Positions 1-7,700 of a DNA stretch of 16,014 nt are shown here, in pieces. The DNA comes from Clostridia bacterium. Lineage in GTDB: Bacteria; CBDUZB01; JAGLHV01. A model generated the notes under the pieces. The model was given only the letters and a program-made list of their open reading frames with translations. It was not told the origin of the DNA and searched no databases. The stretch covers positions 1-16,014 of the forward strand of contig JAUVLC010000055.1 in the NCBI GenBank assembly GCA_030595925.1. Direction: 5' to 3'. A program made the translations under genes and the position numbers. The stretch's first letter is position 1, and each line of letters starts with the position of its first letter.

Positions 1-197
1 CATCTCAACCAAGGATTGTAGTAGAAGTGGATGGATCACAACACGTGGAATTGGATAAGGAGCGGAAAGATAAACAACGAGATATATACTTGAAGAACAA
101 GGGATTATGTGTCTTGCGTTTTAATAATCTACAAGTTTTGCGAGAACTGGATTCTGTTATGGAAGTGATTGAGCAGGCAGTAAAAGAAAGATTATGA
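1..197 (+). CDS. DUF559-type endonuclease-like protein, C-terminal fragment (5' end outside window)
   Basis: The reading frame is open from base 3 to a TGA at 195-197 and gives 64 residues with no start, so the gene begins before the window. It contains VVEVDGSQH, a charged helix with D..R...L, then KGLCVLRFNN and a final helix ending in KERL. This is the pattern of the C-terminal half of DUF559 proteins, small domains related to very-short-patch-repair-type and restriction-like nucleases, in which the E-x-D-G and R-F-x-N stretches are the conserved core. The real substrate of this family is largely unknown. Five bases after the stop comes a G/C-rich inverted repeat, an arrangement I recall seeing next to DUF559 genes elsewhere. 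It does not look functionally tied to the glycan genes downstream. Confidence 0.8.
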   Translation, partial: SQPRIVVEVDGSQHVELDKERKDKQRDIYLKNKGLCVLRFNNLQVLRELDSVMEVIEQAVKERL

Positions 198-200
198 ATT

Positions 201-270
201 AAAATCCCCCTAGCCCCCTTTTTCAAAGGGGGAAGAAAGCATAGTGCATTCTTAAAAAAAGGGGGGAAGG
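201..270. repeat. G/C-rich dispersed inverted-repeat unit, left copy
   Basis: In an AT-rich background this stretch reads AAAATCCCCC, TAG, CCCCCTTT (214-221), loop TTC, AAAGGGGG (225-232). It forms an 8-bp stem with a 3-nt loop. A degraded purine-rich half copy (AAAAAAAGGGGGG) follows at about 254-266. The reverse complement of the main unit occurs at 15915-15945, so the locus is flanked by inverted copies. No T-run follows the stem, so it is not a canonical intrinsic terminator. It is most likely a dispersed repeat of REP or miniature-element type. Confidence 0.75.
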
Positions 271-350
271 ACAACAAGAACACAAGAATAAACAAATATT
301 CTCGTTAACAAATTATACAAATTATAAATTAAATATCAAATACTTTTGAC

Positions 351-368
351 ATTACGCGGAAATTACAG
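351..368 (+). repeat. Short imperfect direct repeat, left copy
   Basis: ATTACGCGGAAATTACAG here resembles ATTACGCAGGGAAATGACAG at 15990-16009: one mismatch plus a 2-nt gap. An ATTCTCGT octamer precedes each copy (298-305 and 15980-15987). It lies directly upstream of the first glycan gene and includes part of the region used for its ribosome binding site. Confidence 0.4.
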
Positions 369-379
369 GGGATTAGTTT

Positions 380-1273
380 ATGACAGAGGCATGTTTTTTA
401 TGTAAATCTAAAAAATTGGAACTGATTAAATCCAGACTTAGAAACGGTGAAATAAAATATAAGATTTTTGGATGTAAAAACTGTAATCTTATTCAGCTTT
501 TGCCAAGGCCGGCAGTGCAGGAAAACAAGAAATTTTATGATAAAAATTTGCAGGATAAAGATACCGGCAAAGAAATTGATTTTTGGAGACTTCATGATAA
601 TAATTTATTTGATACAAAAAGGCATGTTCAGCTAACAAAATCATTATGCAAAAATAAAGATTGTAAAATATTAGACATTGGAACAGGCTATGGGTTTTTT
701 TTAAATGCATTATTTGATGCCGGATACAGGAATGTTATGGGAATAGAGATAAGTAAAGAACGGAGATTGATGGCTCTTAAACATGGGAAAGTTAAAATTA
801 TAAATTTCGACGTGAATAATCCTGACAGGAAAATAGGTAAATATGATGTAGTAACACTTTTCCATGTTCTTGAACATATGAGTAACCCTGTTTTATTTCT
901 GAAAAATATAAAGAAATTAATTAAGCCGCAAGGAAGATTAATATGTGAGGTTCCGAATGTTAAAGAAATGTTATTGGATAATTGCAAAGAATATAATAAT
1001 TTTTACTGGATAAGGGCTCATTTGAATTATTTTTGCAAGGAAACATTAGTGAAATGTTTCAAAAAAGCAAAATATAATGACATAAAGATAAAATTTAAGC
1101 AAAGATACGGGCTGATGAATCTTTTCAATTGGTTGATTATAGGTAAACCGCAGATAGAAAAACCAACGTTTGAGATAGGTGATAACTATAAAGCTGTAGA
1201 ATCTTTTTATAAGAAATACCTGGAATCAATAGAAAGGAGTGACGCAATTATTGCCATTGCACGACTAAAATGA
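380..1273 (+). CDS. Class I SAM-dependent methyltransferase with N-terminal Cys4 zinc-ribbon-like motif
   Basis: A 297-residue protein. It opens with two CxxC pairs (C5/C8 and C32/C35) that could bind zinc, as in the methyltransferases of deoxysugar and surface-glycan loci that carry such an N-terminal ribbon. The SAM-binding motif I is LDIGTGYG at about 98-105, with acidic E123 at the end of strand 2. HVLEHMSNP follows, typical of the Methyltransf_23/Ubie-like group, then a post-motif strand with LICEVPN. Start choice: ATG at 380 has AGGGG at 367-371 with an 8-nt spacer. The stop overlaps the next gene by 4 bp (ATGA), indicating translational coupling. The acceptor is probably a sugar or sugar-nucleotide of the glycan made by this locus (inference). 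C- versus O-methylation cannot be decided from sequence. Confidence 0.85.
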   Translation: MTEACFLCKSKKLELIKSRLRNGEIKYKIFGCKNCNLIQLLPRPAVQENKKFYDKNLQDKDTGKEIDFWRLHDNNLFDTKRHVQLTKSLCKNKDCKILDIGTGYGFFLNALFDAGYRNVMGIEISKERRLMALKHGKVKIINFDVNNPDRKIGKYDVVTLFHVLEHMSNPVLFLKNIKKLIKPQGRLICEVPNVKEMLLDNCKEYNNFYWIRAHLNYFCKETLVKCFKKAKYNDIKIKFKQRYGLMNLFNWLIIGKPQIEKPTFEIGDNYKAVESFYKKYLESIERSDAIIAIARLK

Positions 1274-3192
1274 AGATAGTTATACTTGAATTTATAGATG
1301 AATTTAAGCAATTTCTTAAATTTACTCAAAAAAATAATTATAAACCGGAAGATTTTTGTATTATTGCTATTGAACCGCGGTTACAAGCATATATTAAGAA
1401 TTGCGGTTTGAAATATAAAACTACGCTTGGATATTTCAATAATGATTCGCATAAAAAAATACTTGTTGAAACTGAAAAGATAATGAAGTATATCAGGGAA
1501 AATTTTCATTTTGAAGATAATAATAAACTTCATAATTGTTACGAGTCTGATTTTACGCTTTATTTCAGGTTTTATTTGAATCATTTATTCAAAATTCTGG
1601 AAGTATTAGAAAATGTATATAAGGAAGACAGGACATGCGAAATATTTGCTTCCATTCAAGCTGGATTTATGGTTGATTGTCCGATGATTACGGATCAGGA
1701 GAGATATTTAGGTCATTTGGCAAAAAGTTTTGCAGAAACGAAAAATTTGAAGTTTGTTAATTTCGTTAAAAATAAATCGTATAATGAATCCGGAAATAAA
1801 AGTAAAATAAGATTCAAAATTCCGGAAAAATTTATAACGAGAATGTTTTTACTTTTTTTAGTAAACAAAAAAGTAATTATTGTTCCGCGTAGGGGTAGGG
1901 AATTTAAAAGATTAGTTCATTCAATATGCTTAAGAGATAGAAAAACCATTTTCCTGGGAATTGATTATACAGAAAGTTTTTTCAAGGTGATTATTTATAA
2001 CATCTTAGCCTTCACAAAATTCATATTTAAAATAAAGTCTTATCAGTATTATGCTCTGAATTTAAGTTTTATTCATAAGGAAAATAATATTAAAGATGAA
2101 GCAAAGAAATTGATGAAATGTATAGACACAATAATGTGCACCGAGAATAAAAATTTATATACATATAATGGGGTTAATTATTATAATCTGGTTAAGAAAA
2201 AAGTAGATGCGGGATTAAAGAAACATATGACACATATACTATCACAGTCGTATAATATTGAATACATATTTAAAAAACTAAATAAGGTAGTTATAATCTC
2301 TTATTACTCACATGGAGTTATGGCAATAGTCAGTGAATTTTCAAGAAAAACAGGGAAAAAATCTTTATTTATTTCTCATGGTTCTCATCCAACACCTATA
2401 AACTATTATCATGAAATTGAGTTATCTAATTTGTGCAGAAGTTTTATGCTGAGTGATTATACACATATCGCATTGTGTACGCCTGTTCAGGAAGCTCACT
2501 TACATTATTTCAAAAAAAAATATGAATGGGTAAGAAATTCTGAAATTAAAACCGGCAATATAGTTTTTTCTGATTTAAAGGGGTCAAAAAAAATATCCTA
2601 TAAAAATAATCTTGGATTTTCACCGGAAGAAATTATAATAACATATGCAGTAACTACAAAAGCAAGGCAAGGAGAGAGGTATTATTTTTTAGAAACCCTT
2701 GATGAATTCTTCGCCAGTTTATCCGATATAGTAAAAAGTATAGATAAAATTAAAAATATTAAGTTGATTGTAAGGATTCATCCCGGATTTTATCTATCGG
2801 ATAAAGAGATAAAAACATTATTACCTGTTTCGGATAAATTTATAATTCATAGAAAAGGTTCTTTCCCTGAGGTCTTGGCTGCTACAGATATTTTGATAAG
2901 TTATTCGTCTACGTGTATAGACGAAGCATTAATTAACAAAATACCCGTTATACTTTATGATAAATGGAAAAGATATAATCATTTTCAGACAGGTGTTTAC
3001 CGTAATGATGAATCGCTTGATATATTTCCTGTATGTTATGTTGATGAACAGAGTAATCTTGATCGGGCTTTGCAATATATGATGAAAAAGAATCGCTCTG
3101 TATTAAAAAAAGATATTAATGTGGATACGTATTGTTATCGTGATGATTACCATAAAAATTTATATACATTTCTTGAACAGACATTAATTTGA
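1270..3192 (+). CDS. Large GT-B-like surface polysaccharide glycosyltransferase (putative)
   Basis: A 640-residue protein with no signal peptide and no clear transmembrane segments. The first 350 residues are not recognisable to me. The C-terminal half carries the ordered motifs of GT-B capsule/teichoic-type transferases: ISHGSHP at about 368-374, RIHPG at 502-506, and SYSSTCIDEA at 544-553 followed by a PVILYD strand. In CDP-glycerol phosphotransferase, Kps-type Kdo transferase and polysialyltransferase-like families, the HP and S-S-T...E positions bind the nucleotide phosphates and ribose. CMP- or CDP-linked donors would fit a locus with two cytidylyltransferases, but this is inference. Translation starts at an ATG that overlaps the upstream stop, without an obvious ribosome binding site of its own. 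A protein of similar size and motif order lies at 12963, but I see no extended identity between them. The exact donor and acceptor are unknown. Confidence 0.6.
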   Translation: MKIVILEFIDEFKQFLKFTQKNNYKPEDFCIIAIEPRLQAYIKNCGLKYKTTLGYFNNDSHKKILVETEKIMKYIRENFHFEDNNKLHNCYESDFTLYFRFYLNHLFKILEVLENVYKEDRTCEIFASIQAGFMVDCPMITDQERYLGHLAKSFAETKNLKFVNFVKNKSYNESGNKSKIRFKIPEKFITRMFLLFLVNKKVIIVPRRGREFKRLVHSICLRDRKTIFLGIDYTESFFKVIIYNILAFTKFIFKIKSYQYYALNLSFIHKENNIKDEAKKLMKCIDTIMCTENKNLYTYNGVNYYNLVKKKVDAGLKKHMTHILSQSYNIEYIFKKLNKVVIISYYSHGVMAIVSEFSRKTGKKSLFISHGSHPTPINYYHEIELSNLCRSFMLSDYTHIALCTPVQEAHLHYFKKKYEWVRNSEIKTGNIVFSDLKGSKKISYKNNLGFSPEEIIITYAVTTKARQGERYYFLETLDEFFASLSDIVKSIDKIKNIKLIVRIHPGFYLSDKEIKTLLPVSDKFIIHRKGSFPEVLAATDILISYSSTCIDEALINKIPVILYDKWKRYNHFQTGVYRNDESLDIFPVCYVDEQSNLDRALQYMMKKNRSVLKKDINVDTYCYRDDYHKNLYTFLEQTLI

Positions 3193-3212
3193 AATAAGAG
3201 TGGAGGAATAAG

Positions 3213-3890
3213 GTGAGAATTGTTGGATTTATACCCTCAAAACTGAACAGTGAAAGAGTTCCTTTTAAGAATATTCGTTCTTTAGGAGGAGTTCCTTTAG
3301 TAAACTATGTTTTGCGAACATTGAATAAGATTGAACAAATAAATGAAAATATCATTTTTGCCTCAGAACCGTCGATAAAGAAACATATAGAATCAGGACT
3401 TAGATATACTTTTATGGAACGGCCGGAGTATCTGGATACTCAAAAGGCAAAAGTACAGGATTTTATTTCAGAGTTTCTTAAAAGGGACAAGGCTGATATC
3501 GTAGTCCTTCTTCATATTACATCGCCTTTTATCAAGCATGAAACCATATCTGAATGTATTTCAAGAGTGGTTTCCGGCAAGTATGATTCGGCATGTACCA
3601 CTTTGGCCTTACATAAATTCTGTTGGTATAAAGGAAAACCGTTAAATTATGTATTAAATAGCCCTATTCCGCGCACTCAGGATCTTGAACCGGTAGTTAT
3701 TGAACAGTCCGGGTTATATGTATTCAGGCGTGAGCTTTTTGAGAAATATAACCAAAGGATTTCCGCAAATTCCTTTTTCTTGACAGTAGACCAATTTGAA
3801 GGACATGATATCGATACCCCTGAAGATTTCGAGTTAGCGGAGATGATATTAAAAAGTACTTCTTGGAGGGAGAACAAAAATGGAAAATAA
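3213..3890 (+). CDS. NeuA-like acylneuraminate cytidylyltransferase (CMP-nonulosonate synthetase)
   Basis: A 225-residue cytoplasmic enzyme of the CMP-sialic acid synthetase family, which activates a 2-keto-3-deoxy sugar acid with CTP. The N-terminus shows the nucleotide-binding signature GFIPSKLNSERVPFKNIR (S-x-R-x-P-x-K-N) and then LGGVPLVNYVLRTL. The middle has VVLLHITSPF, matching the family's Q/H-x-T-S-P block. Near the C-terminus is DIDTPEDFELAE, where the first aspartates are metal ligands in the family. The start is GTG at 3213, supported by GGAGG at 3202-3206 with a 6-nt spacer. The stop overlaps the next gene by 11 bp. The usual glycine-rich R-G-G-S-K variant is replaced here, so the substrate may not be neuraminate itself. 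Legionaminate, another nonulosonate or the product of the adjacent aldolase are all possible. Confidence 0.85.
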   Translation: MRIVGFIPSKLNSERVPFKNIRSLGGVPLVNYVLRTLNKIEQINENIIFASEPSIKKHIESGLRYTFMERPEYLDTQKAKVQDFISEFLKRDKADIVVLLHITSPFIKHETISECISRVVSGKYDSACTTLALHKFCWYKGKPLNYVLNSPIPRTQDLEPVVIEQSGLYVFRRELFEKYNQRISANSFFLTVDQFEGHDIDTPEDFELAEMILKSTSWRENKNGK

Positions 3891-5613
3891 GAAGGAAATG
3901 AAGGTAAAGCTTCTTGATTGTACGATTCGTGACGGTGGATACTTGAATAACTGGCGTTTTGAGAAAAGATTTGTGCGGGAGGTATTCCGTTCTCTATCAA
4001 AAGCCGGAGTGGATTACTTTGAAATCGGTTTCAAAGGTACAGAAAAATTTTTCAACAAAGAAAGTTTTGGCTTATGGAGATTTTCGGAAGAAAAAGACAT
4101 AGCTGAAGTCTGTAGTGGCATTCGGGGTCCGTTAATCACCGTTATGGCTGATTATGGAAAAATAGAACTTGCAGATATTATACCGAAGTCAGAGAGCGTT
4201 GTTACAATGGTAAGACTTGCTGCTCATAAGGATAAAATCAAGTCTGCTATGAGTTTTCTTGCGAAGATTAAGGCCAAAGGGTATGAAACATCGATTCAGG
4301 CGATGGGATATTCGTGTTATTCAGAGAAAGAGAGAAGAGAGTTTGCAAAGATTCTAGAGAATTTTGAAATTGATTATGCATACGTTGCTGATTCATACGG
4401 TTCAATTTTTCCTGACCAGATGGAGCAAATACTTGAACCTCTTTTACAGTTAAAAAATAATGTAAAAATAGGATTTCATCCACATAATAATCTTCAGATG
4501 GCTTTTGCAAATACGATTAAAGCGATTTGGTGTGGAGTAGATATTGTCGATGGTTCTATTTTTGGAATGGGGCGCGGTGCAGGTAATTTACCCACTGAAA
4601 TTATTCTTGCCTATTTAAATGATAAAATGCCGGATAAATTTAATGTAATACCGGTTCTTAATTGTATAGATAAATACTTCATTAACATGAAAAAACAGAT
4701 TGGATGGGGGTATCAGCTGCCTTATATGCTTTCCGGAATTTTCCAGTGTCATCCTTCTTATTCAAAAAAACTGATAAATTTTAAAGAGTTTACCATGGAA
4801 GATATCTGGCGAGCACTTGAATCTATTAAAGGAAAGAATTTTCCCGGGTTTTCTGAGGAATTACTTGATAATATTATTAGTCAAGGAATAGCAGGGGAAC
4901 CTTCCTATCATGAAACAACAGAAAAACCCGATCAGTTTTTAAAGGTAAAAACTGAGGAAAAAAGTTTTAATGTGTCTTACCTTGACAGTCATAAGAAGAG
5001 TACTTTCCTGGTACTTGGAAATGGTCCTACTCTTAAACAATATCAAACAGAGATACAGGCATTCATTGATAAATATAATCCCATTGTTCTGGCGGCAAAT
5101 TATCTGGGTGGTTTGTTTATTCCCCATTATCACGCGTTTTGCAATAAAAGAAGATTTATAGATTATGTTGATACGACGCATAAATCATCAAAACTACTTA
5201 TTGGACAATATATCACAGACGGTATAATAAAAGAATATACCCAAAGAGATTACGAGTATATATATTATGTTGATAGTTTAAGTAATTTTGGAATTGTAAA
5301 TGGTATTATTCAGTGTAATTGCAGGACTGTTTCTGTGCTTTTGATGGGATTAGCTGTGGTAATGGGGGCAGAGAAAATATTTGCCGTGGGTATGGATGGT
5401 TATCTTAATACTGATTCGCAAGGCAATTTGTTATTTTATAATGAGGTTGATGAAAAAAAAGATCGTGATATTATCATTGATATGCACAAATGGAACAATA
5501 AGTTTATAGGACAGATAAACGAATATCTTCTTAACCTGGGGAAAGAAGGCATTGATATTTTGACCCCCACCAGTTATACTCAATTTTATAAGGGAATTAA
5601 AAATTATATATAG
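3880..5613 (+). CDS. Fusion protein: HMGL-like pyruvate aldolase domain plus GNGP-motif sialyltransferase/MptE-like domain
   Basis: One uninterrupted 577-residue frame with two domains. Residues about 8-330 are a DRE-TIM barrel of the 4-hydroxy-2-oxovalerate aldolase/HMG-CoA lyase type: LLDCTIRDGG (D13, R17, D18) at the first strand, HPHNN with H200/H202 as metal ligands, and GMGRGAGNLPTE near the barrel end. Such enzymes join or split pyruvate and an aldehyde. After a polar linker (about 335-375), the second domain has LGNGPTLK (380-386), then a VSVLLMGLAVVMGAEKIF helix-strand unit and VGMDGY (503-508). GNGPSLK-type starts occur in GT42 sialyltransferases (Cst-II) and in the related DUF115/MptE/Maf proteins of flagellin glycosylation. 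I infer a transferase using a CMP-activated acid, but a pyrophosphokinase-like role is the alternative. Start: GGAGGG at 3865-3870, 9-nt spacer. Confidence 0.75.
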   Translation: MENKKEMKVKLLDCTIRDGGYLNNWRFEKRFVREVFRSLSKAGVDYFEIGFKGTEKFFNKESFGLWRFSEEKDIAEVCSGIRGPLITVMADYGKIELADIIPKSESVVTMVRLAAHKDKIKSAMSFLAKIKAKGYETSIQAMGYSCYSEKERREFAKILENFEIDYAYVADSYGSIFPDQMEQILEPLLQLKNNVKIGFHPHNNLQMAFANTIKAIWCGVDIVDGSIFGMGRGAGNLPTEIILAYLNDKMPDKFNVIPVLNCIDKYFINMKKQIGWGYQLPYMLSGIFQCHPSYSKKLINFKEFTMEDIWRALESIKGKNFPGFSEELLDNIISQGIAGEPSYHETTEKPDQFLKVKTEEKSFNVSYLDSHKKSTFLVLGNGPTLKQYQTEIQAFIDKYNPIVLAANYLGGLFIPHYHAFCNKRRFIDYVDTTHKSSKLLIGQYITDGIIKEYTQRDYEYIYYVDSLSNFGIVNGIIQCNCRTVSVLLMGLAVVMGAEKIFAVGMDGYLNTDSQGNLLFYNEVDEKKDRDIIIDMHKWNNKFIGQINEYLLNLGKEGIDILTPTSYTQFYKGIKNYI

Positions 5614-5623
5614 GAGAGGGAAC

Positions 5624-6667
5624 ATGAATAAAAAAAATAATAAAATCGTTACTTTTGGAGAAATAATGCTGAGGATGTCTCCTTCTCTTTTAGGAGAAAG
5701 AATTGTTAAGGCTATAGATTTTACGATAGAACCGGGTGGAAGTGAGTCTAATGTTGCCGTAGCTCTTGCGAAATTGGGTAACGAGACTGTTTTTGTCAGT
5801 AAACTTCCTGTTAGCAATATTTCTGAAAAAATAATGAGATATTTGAAGTCTTATTCAGTGGATACTTCGTATATTATTTTCGGCGGTAAGCGTGTAGGGT
5901 TATACTGGACAGAGAAGGGAATTGGGCCAAGGGCATCGCAAGTAATATATGATCGCGAATATTCTTCTTTTTCCAATATAAAATACACAGATTTTGACTG
6001 GAACGGTATATTCAAATCTGCATATTGGTTTCATACCAGTGGTATTTGTCCCGCATTGTCGGATGATGTGTATAAAACACTTAAAAAATGCATGAGGGAA
6101 ATCAAACGTAATATCATGGTTTCGATTGATATTAACTATCGCAATAAACTATGGAATTGGGTTAATAAAAAACCTTCATCAATTCATCGGGTTATGTGGG
6201 ATTTTTGTTCAAGAGCTAATTTGATAACTGCAAATGAAAGTGATCTCTCCAATGCTTTAGGATTGAAAGGAAAAACAAAAAAAGGCGATTATGAATTAAT
6301 GGCACAGGAGTGTTTCAAACAATTGCCTAATCTTAATTATATAGCAATTAATTTAAGAGAATCTTTTTCAGCCAGCCGGAATAAATGGAGTGGTGTTCTT
6401 TTTGTTAGAGAAAAGGGTAAAATTACAATGTTTAAAGGCCCTGAAATTATGATTACCGATATCGTAGACAGAATTGGTTCCGGAGACAGTTTTACTGCAG
6501 GGATCATACATGGGATTATTAACTGTGGAAGAGATTTCCAGCGTATTGTTAATTTTGCAGTTGGATTATCTGCCTTGAAACATACCATTAGGGGGGATGC
6601 TTCGCAATTTACAAGTGAAGATGTCGAGAATTTGTTTGATAACCCGGGCAGTAAAATTCTAAGATAA
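5624..6667 (+). CDS. PfkB/ribokinase-family sugar kinase, 2-keto-3-deoxygluconate kinase-like
   Basis: A 347-residue kinase of the ribokinase fold. The N-terminal substrate side has VTFGEIMLRMSP and PGGSESNVAVALAKLG (37-52), wording typical of KDG kinases. The C-terminal signature is DRIGSGDSF (282-290), in which G-S-G forms the anion hole and D288 is the expected catalytic base. Most relatives read D-T-x-G-A-G-D, so R283 after the first aspartate is unusual. GLYWTEKGIGPRAS matches the KDG-kinase region that contacts a keto-acid substrate. It follows the aldolase fusion by 10 nt, with GGAGAGGG directly before the ATG, so the two are co-expressed. KDG kinases phosphorylate 2-keto-3-deoxy acids, the same chemical class an aldolase of the neighbouring type would yield. 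A direct hand-over is inference. Fructokinase- or heptose-kinase-like activity is the alternative. Confidence 0.83.
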   Translation: MNKKNNKIVTFGEIMLRMSPSLLGERIVKAIDFTIEPGGSESNVAVALAKLGNETVFVSKLPVSNISEKIMRYLKSYSVDTSYIIFGGKRVGLYWTEKGIGPRASQVIYDREYSSFSNIKYTDFDWNGIFKSAYWFHTSGICPALSDDVYKTLKKCMREIKRNIMVSIDINYRNKLWNWVNKKPSSIHRVMWDFCSRANLITANESDLSNALGLKGKTKKGDYELMAQECFKQLPNLNYIAINLRESFSASRNKWSGVLFVREKGKITMFKGPEIMITDIVDRIGSGDSFTAGIIHGIINCGRDFQRIVNFAVGLSALKHTIRGDASQFTSEDVENLFDNPGSKILR

Positions 6668-6677
6668 GGGAAAAAAC

Positions 6678-7700
6678 ATGCTGGACAATTATAATGCTAT
6701 AAAAGAAATTTATAAAAAGGAAAATAGACTGGTTAACGTATCTCCTGAATACTGTGAAATTTTAGGTACAGACAGATTTGAAGATACGAATAGAGAATTT
6801 GGAAAAAGATTCCTTGATTATAGAAAAAAATGGCGTAAAAATCCTAAACATTTTATTGTAAATGAATTCCCTCTTCACCTGGATGTGGAACTAAATAATA
6901 CCTGTAATTTAAGATGTTTGATGTGTCAGATTCCTTTTTCTAAAATGAAAAAAAAATTTATGGGAATTGATATGTTGAAAAAAATCCTGGATGAGGCTGC
7001 AAAATACAATCTTTTTTCAATAAAATTTAATTTTCGCGGAGAGCCTTTGATGCATCCGCAAATAACTGAATTTATAGCATTGGCAAAAACTGCCGGAATT
7101 TTGGAAGTTCAATTTAATAGTAATGGTACTCTTTTGAATAAAAAACTTTCACAGGATTTAATTGAAGCCGGACTTGACCGGATAAAATTTTCTGTAGACA
7201 GTATAAATCCTTTAATATATAATGAATTTCGTCGGGGAGCAAATTACAGAGATACTGTTCAAAATGTTTTTGATTTTGTCGAAATCAGGAATAGGTTGAA
7301 AAGGAAATTTCCGAGTGTTCAAGTTCAAATGGTAGTAATGAAAACAAATTTACAGGAAATGGGAAATTATGTAAAGTTTTGGGAAAACAAAGTCAATCGT
7401 ATAGGATTTTCACGATATAGAAGTCAAAACAATTTAAGTGGGATCAAGGAGAATTTTCAGGAGAAACAGATTAAAATACCTTGTTCTCAGCTGTGGCAGC
7501 GATTAGTAGTAACTTGTGACGGAACAATTTTAATGTGTTGCGGAGATTATCTTTTAAGAAATCCCCTGGGAAATATCAATAGCAATACTCTCTCAGAAAT
7601 ATGGAATAGTGATAAATTAAATAAAATCAGACACCTTCATCAGGAGGGAAGATTCGAACAAATACCGGTTTGTAGGGATTGTGAGGTGAATTATAAATGA
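6678..7700 (+). CDS. Radical SAM enzyme with C-terminal SPASM/twitch-like cysteine domain
   Basis: A 340-residue protein. CNLRCLMC at residues 76-83 is the CX3CX2C motif that binds the catalytic [4Fe-4S] cluster and SAM. FRGEPLMHP is the GGEPLL-like motif, and QFNSNGTLL and IKFSVDS continue the partial TIM barrel. The C-terminal part has C269, C280, C287/C288 and a final CRDC pair (C332, C335) around GNINSNTLSEIWNS, a typical SPASM-type arrangement for one or two auxiliary clusters. Members modify peptides or small molecules such as sugars and alcohols (dehydrogenation, epimerisation, deoxygenation). No precursor-peptide gene is visible nearby, and the stop overlaps the NeuB-like gene by 4 bp, so a sugar or nucleotide-sugar substrate is favoured (inference). 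Start: AAGGG at 6666-6670, 7-nt spacer. Confidence 0.85.
   Translation: MLDNYNAIKEIYKKENRLVNVSPEYCEILGTDRFEDTNREFGKRFLDYRKKWRKNPKHFIVNEFPLHLDVELNNTCNLRCLMCQIPFSKMKKKFMGIDMLKKILDEAAKYNLFSIKFNFRGEPLMHPQITEFIALAKTAGILEVQFNSNGTLLNKKLSQDLIEAGLDRIKFSVDSINPLIYNEFRRGANYRDTVQNVFDFVEIRNRLKRKFPSVQVQMVVMKTNLQEMGNYVKFWENKVNRIGFSRYRSQNNLSGIKENFQEKQIKIPCSQLWQRLVVTCDGTILMCCGDYLLRNPLGNINSNTLSEIWNSDKLNKIRHLHQEGRFEQIPVCRDCEVNYK

Noticed and set aside
5-295. A 96-codon reverse-strand reading frame across the left edge
   Set aside because: It is antisense to the DUF559 fragment and the G/C-rich repeat; its PPLKKGARGI stretch is just the translated repeat. No ribosome binding site or family match.
346-376. TTGACA at 346-351 as a -35 promoter box for the first operon
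   Set aside because: No acceptable -10 at 16-18 nt downstream (the region is GGGATTAG-like), and the gene starts only 28 nt after it. A promoter must exist upstream, but I cannot place it.
3192-3213. Frameshift or broken gene between the GT-B-like protein and the cytidylyltransferase
   Set aside because: The upstream gene ends normally in TGA, and the GTG start of the next has a strong ribosome binding site and the expected family N-terminus.
5431-5817. A 128-codon reverse-strand frame spanning the junction of the fusion gene and the kinase
   Set aside because: It lies antisense to two well-supported genes with clear motifs, and its translation is low-complexity hydrophobic with no recognisable family.
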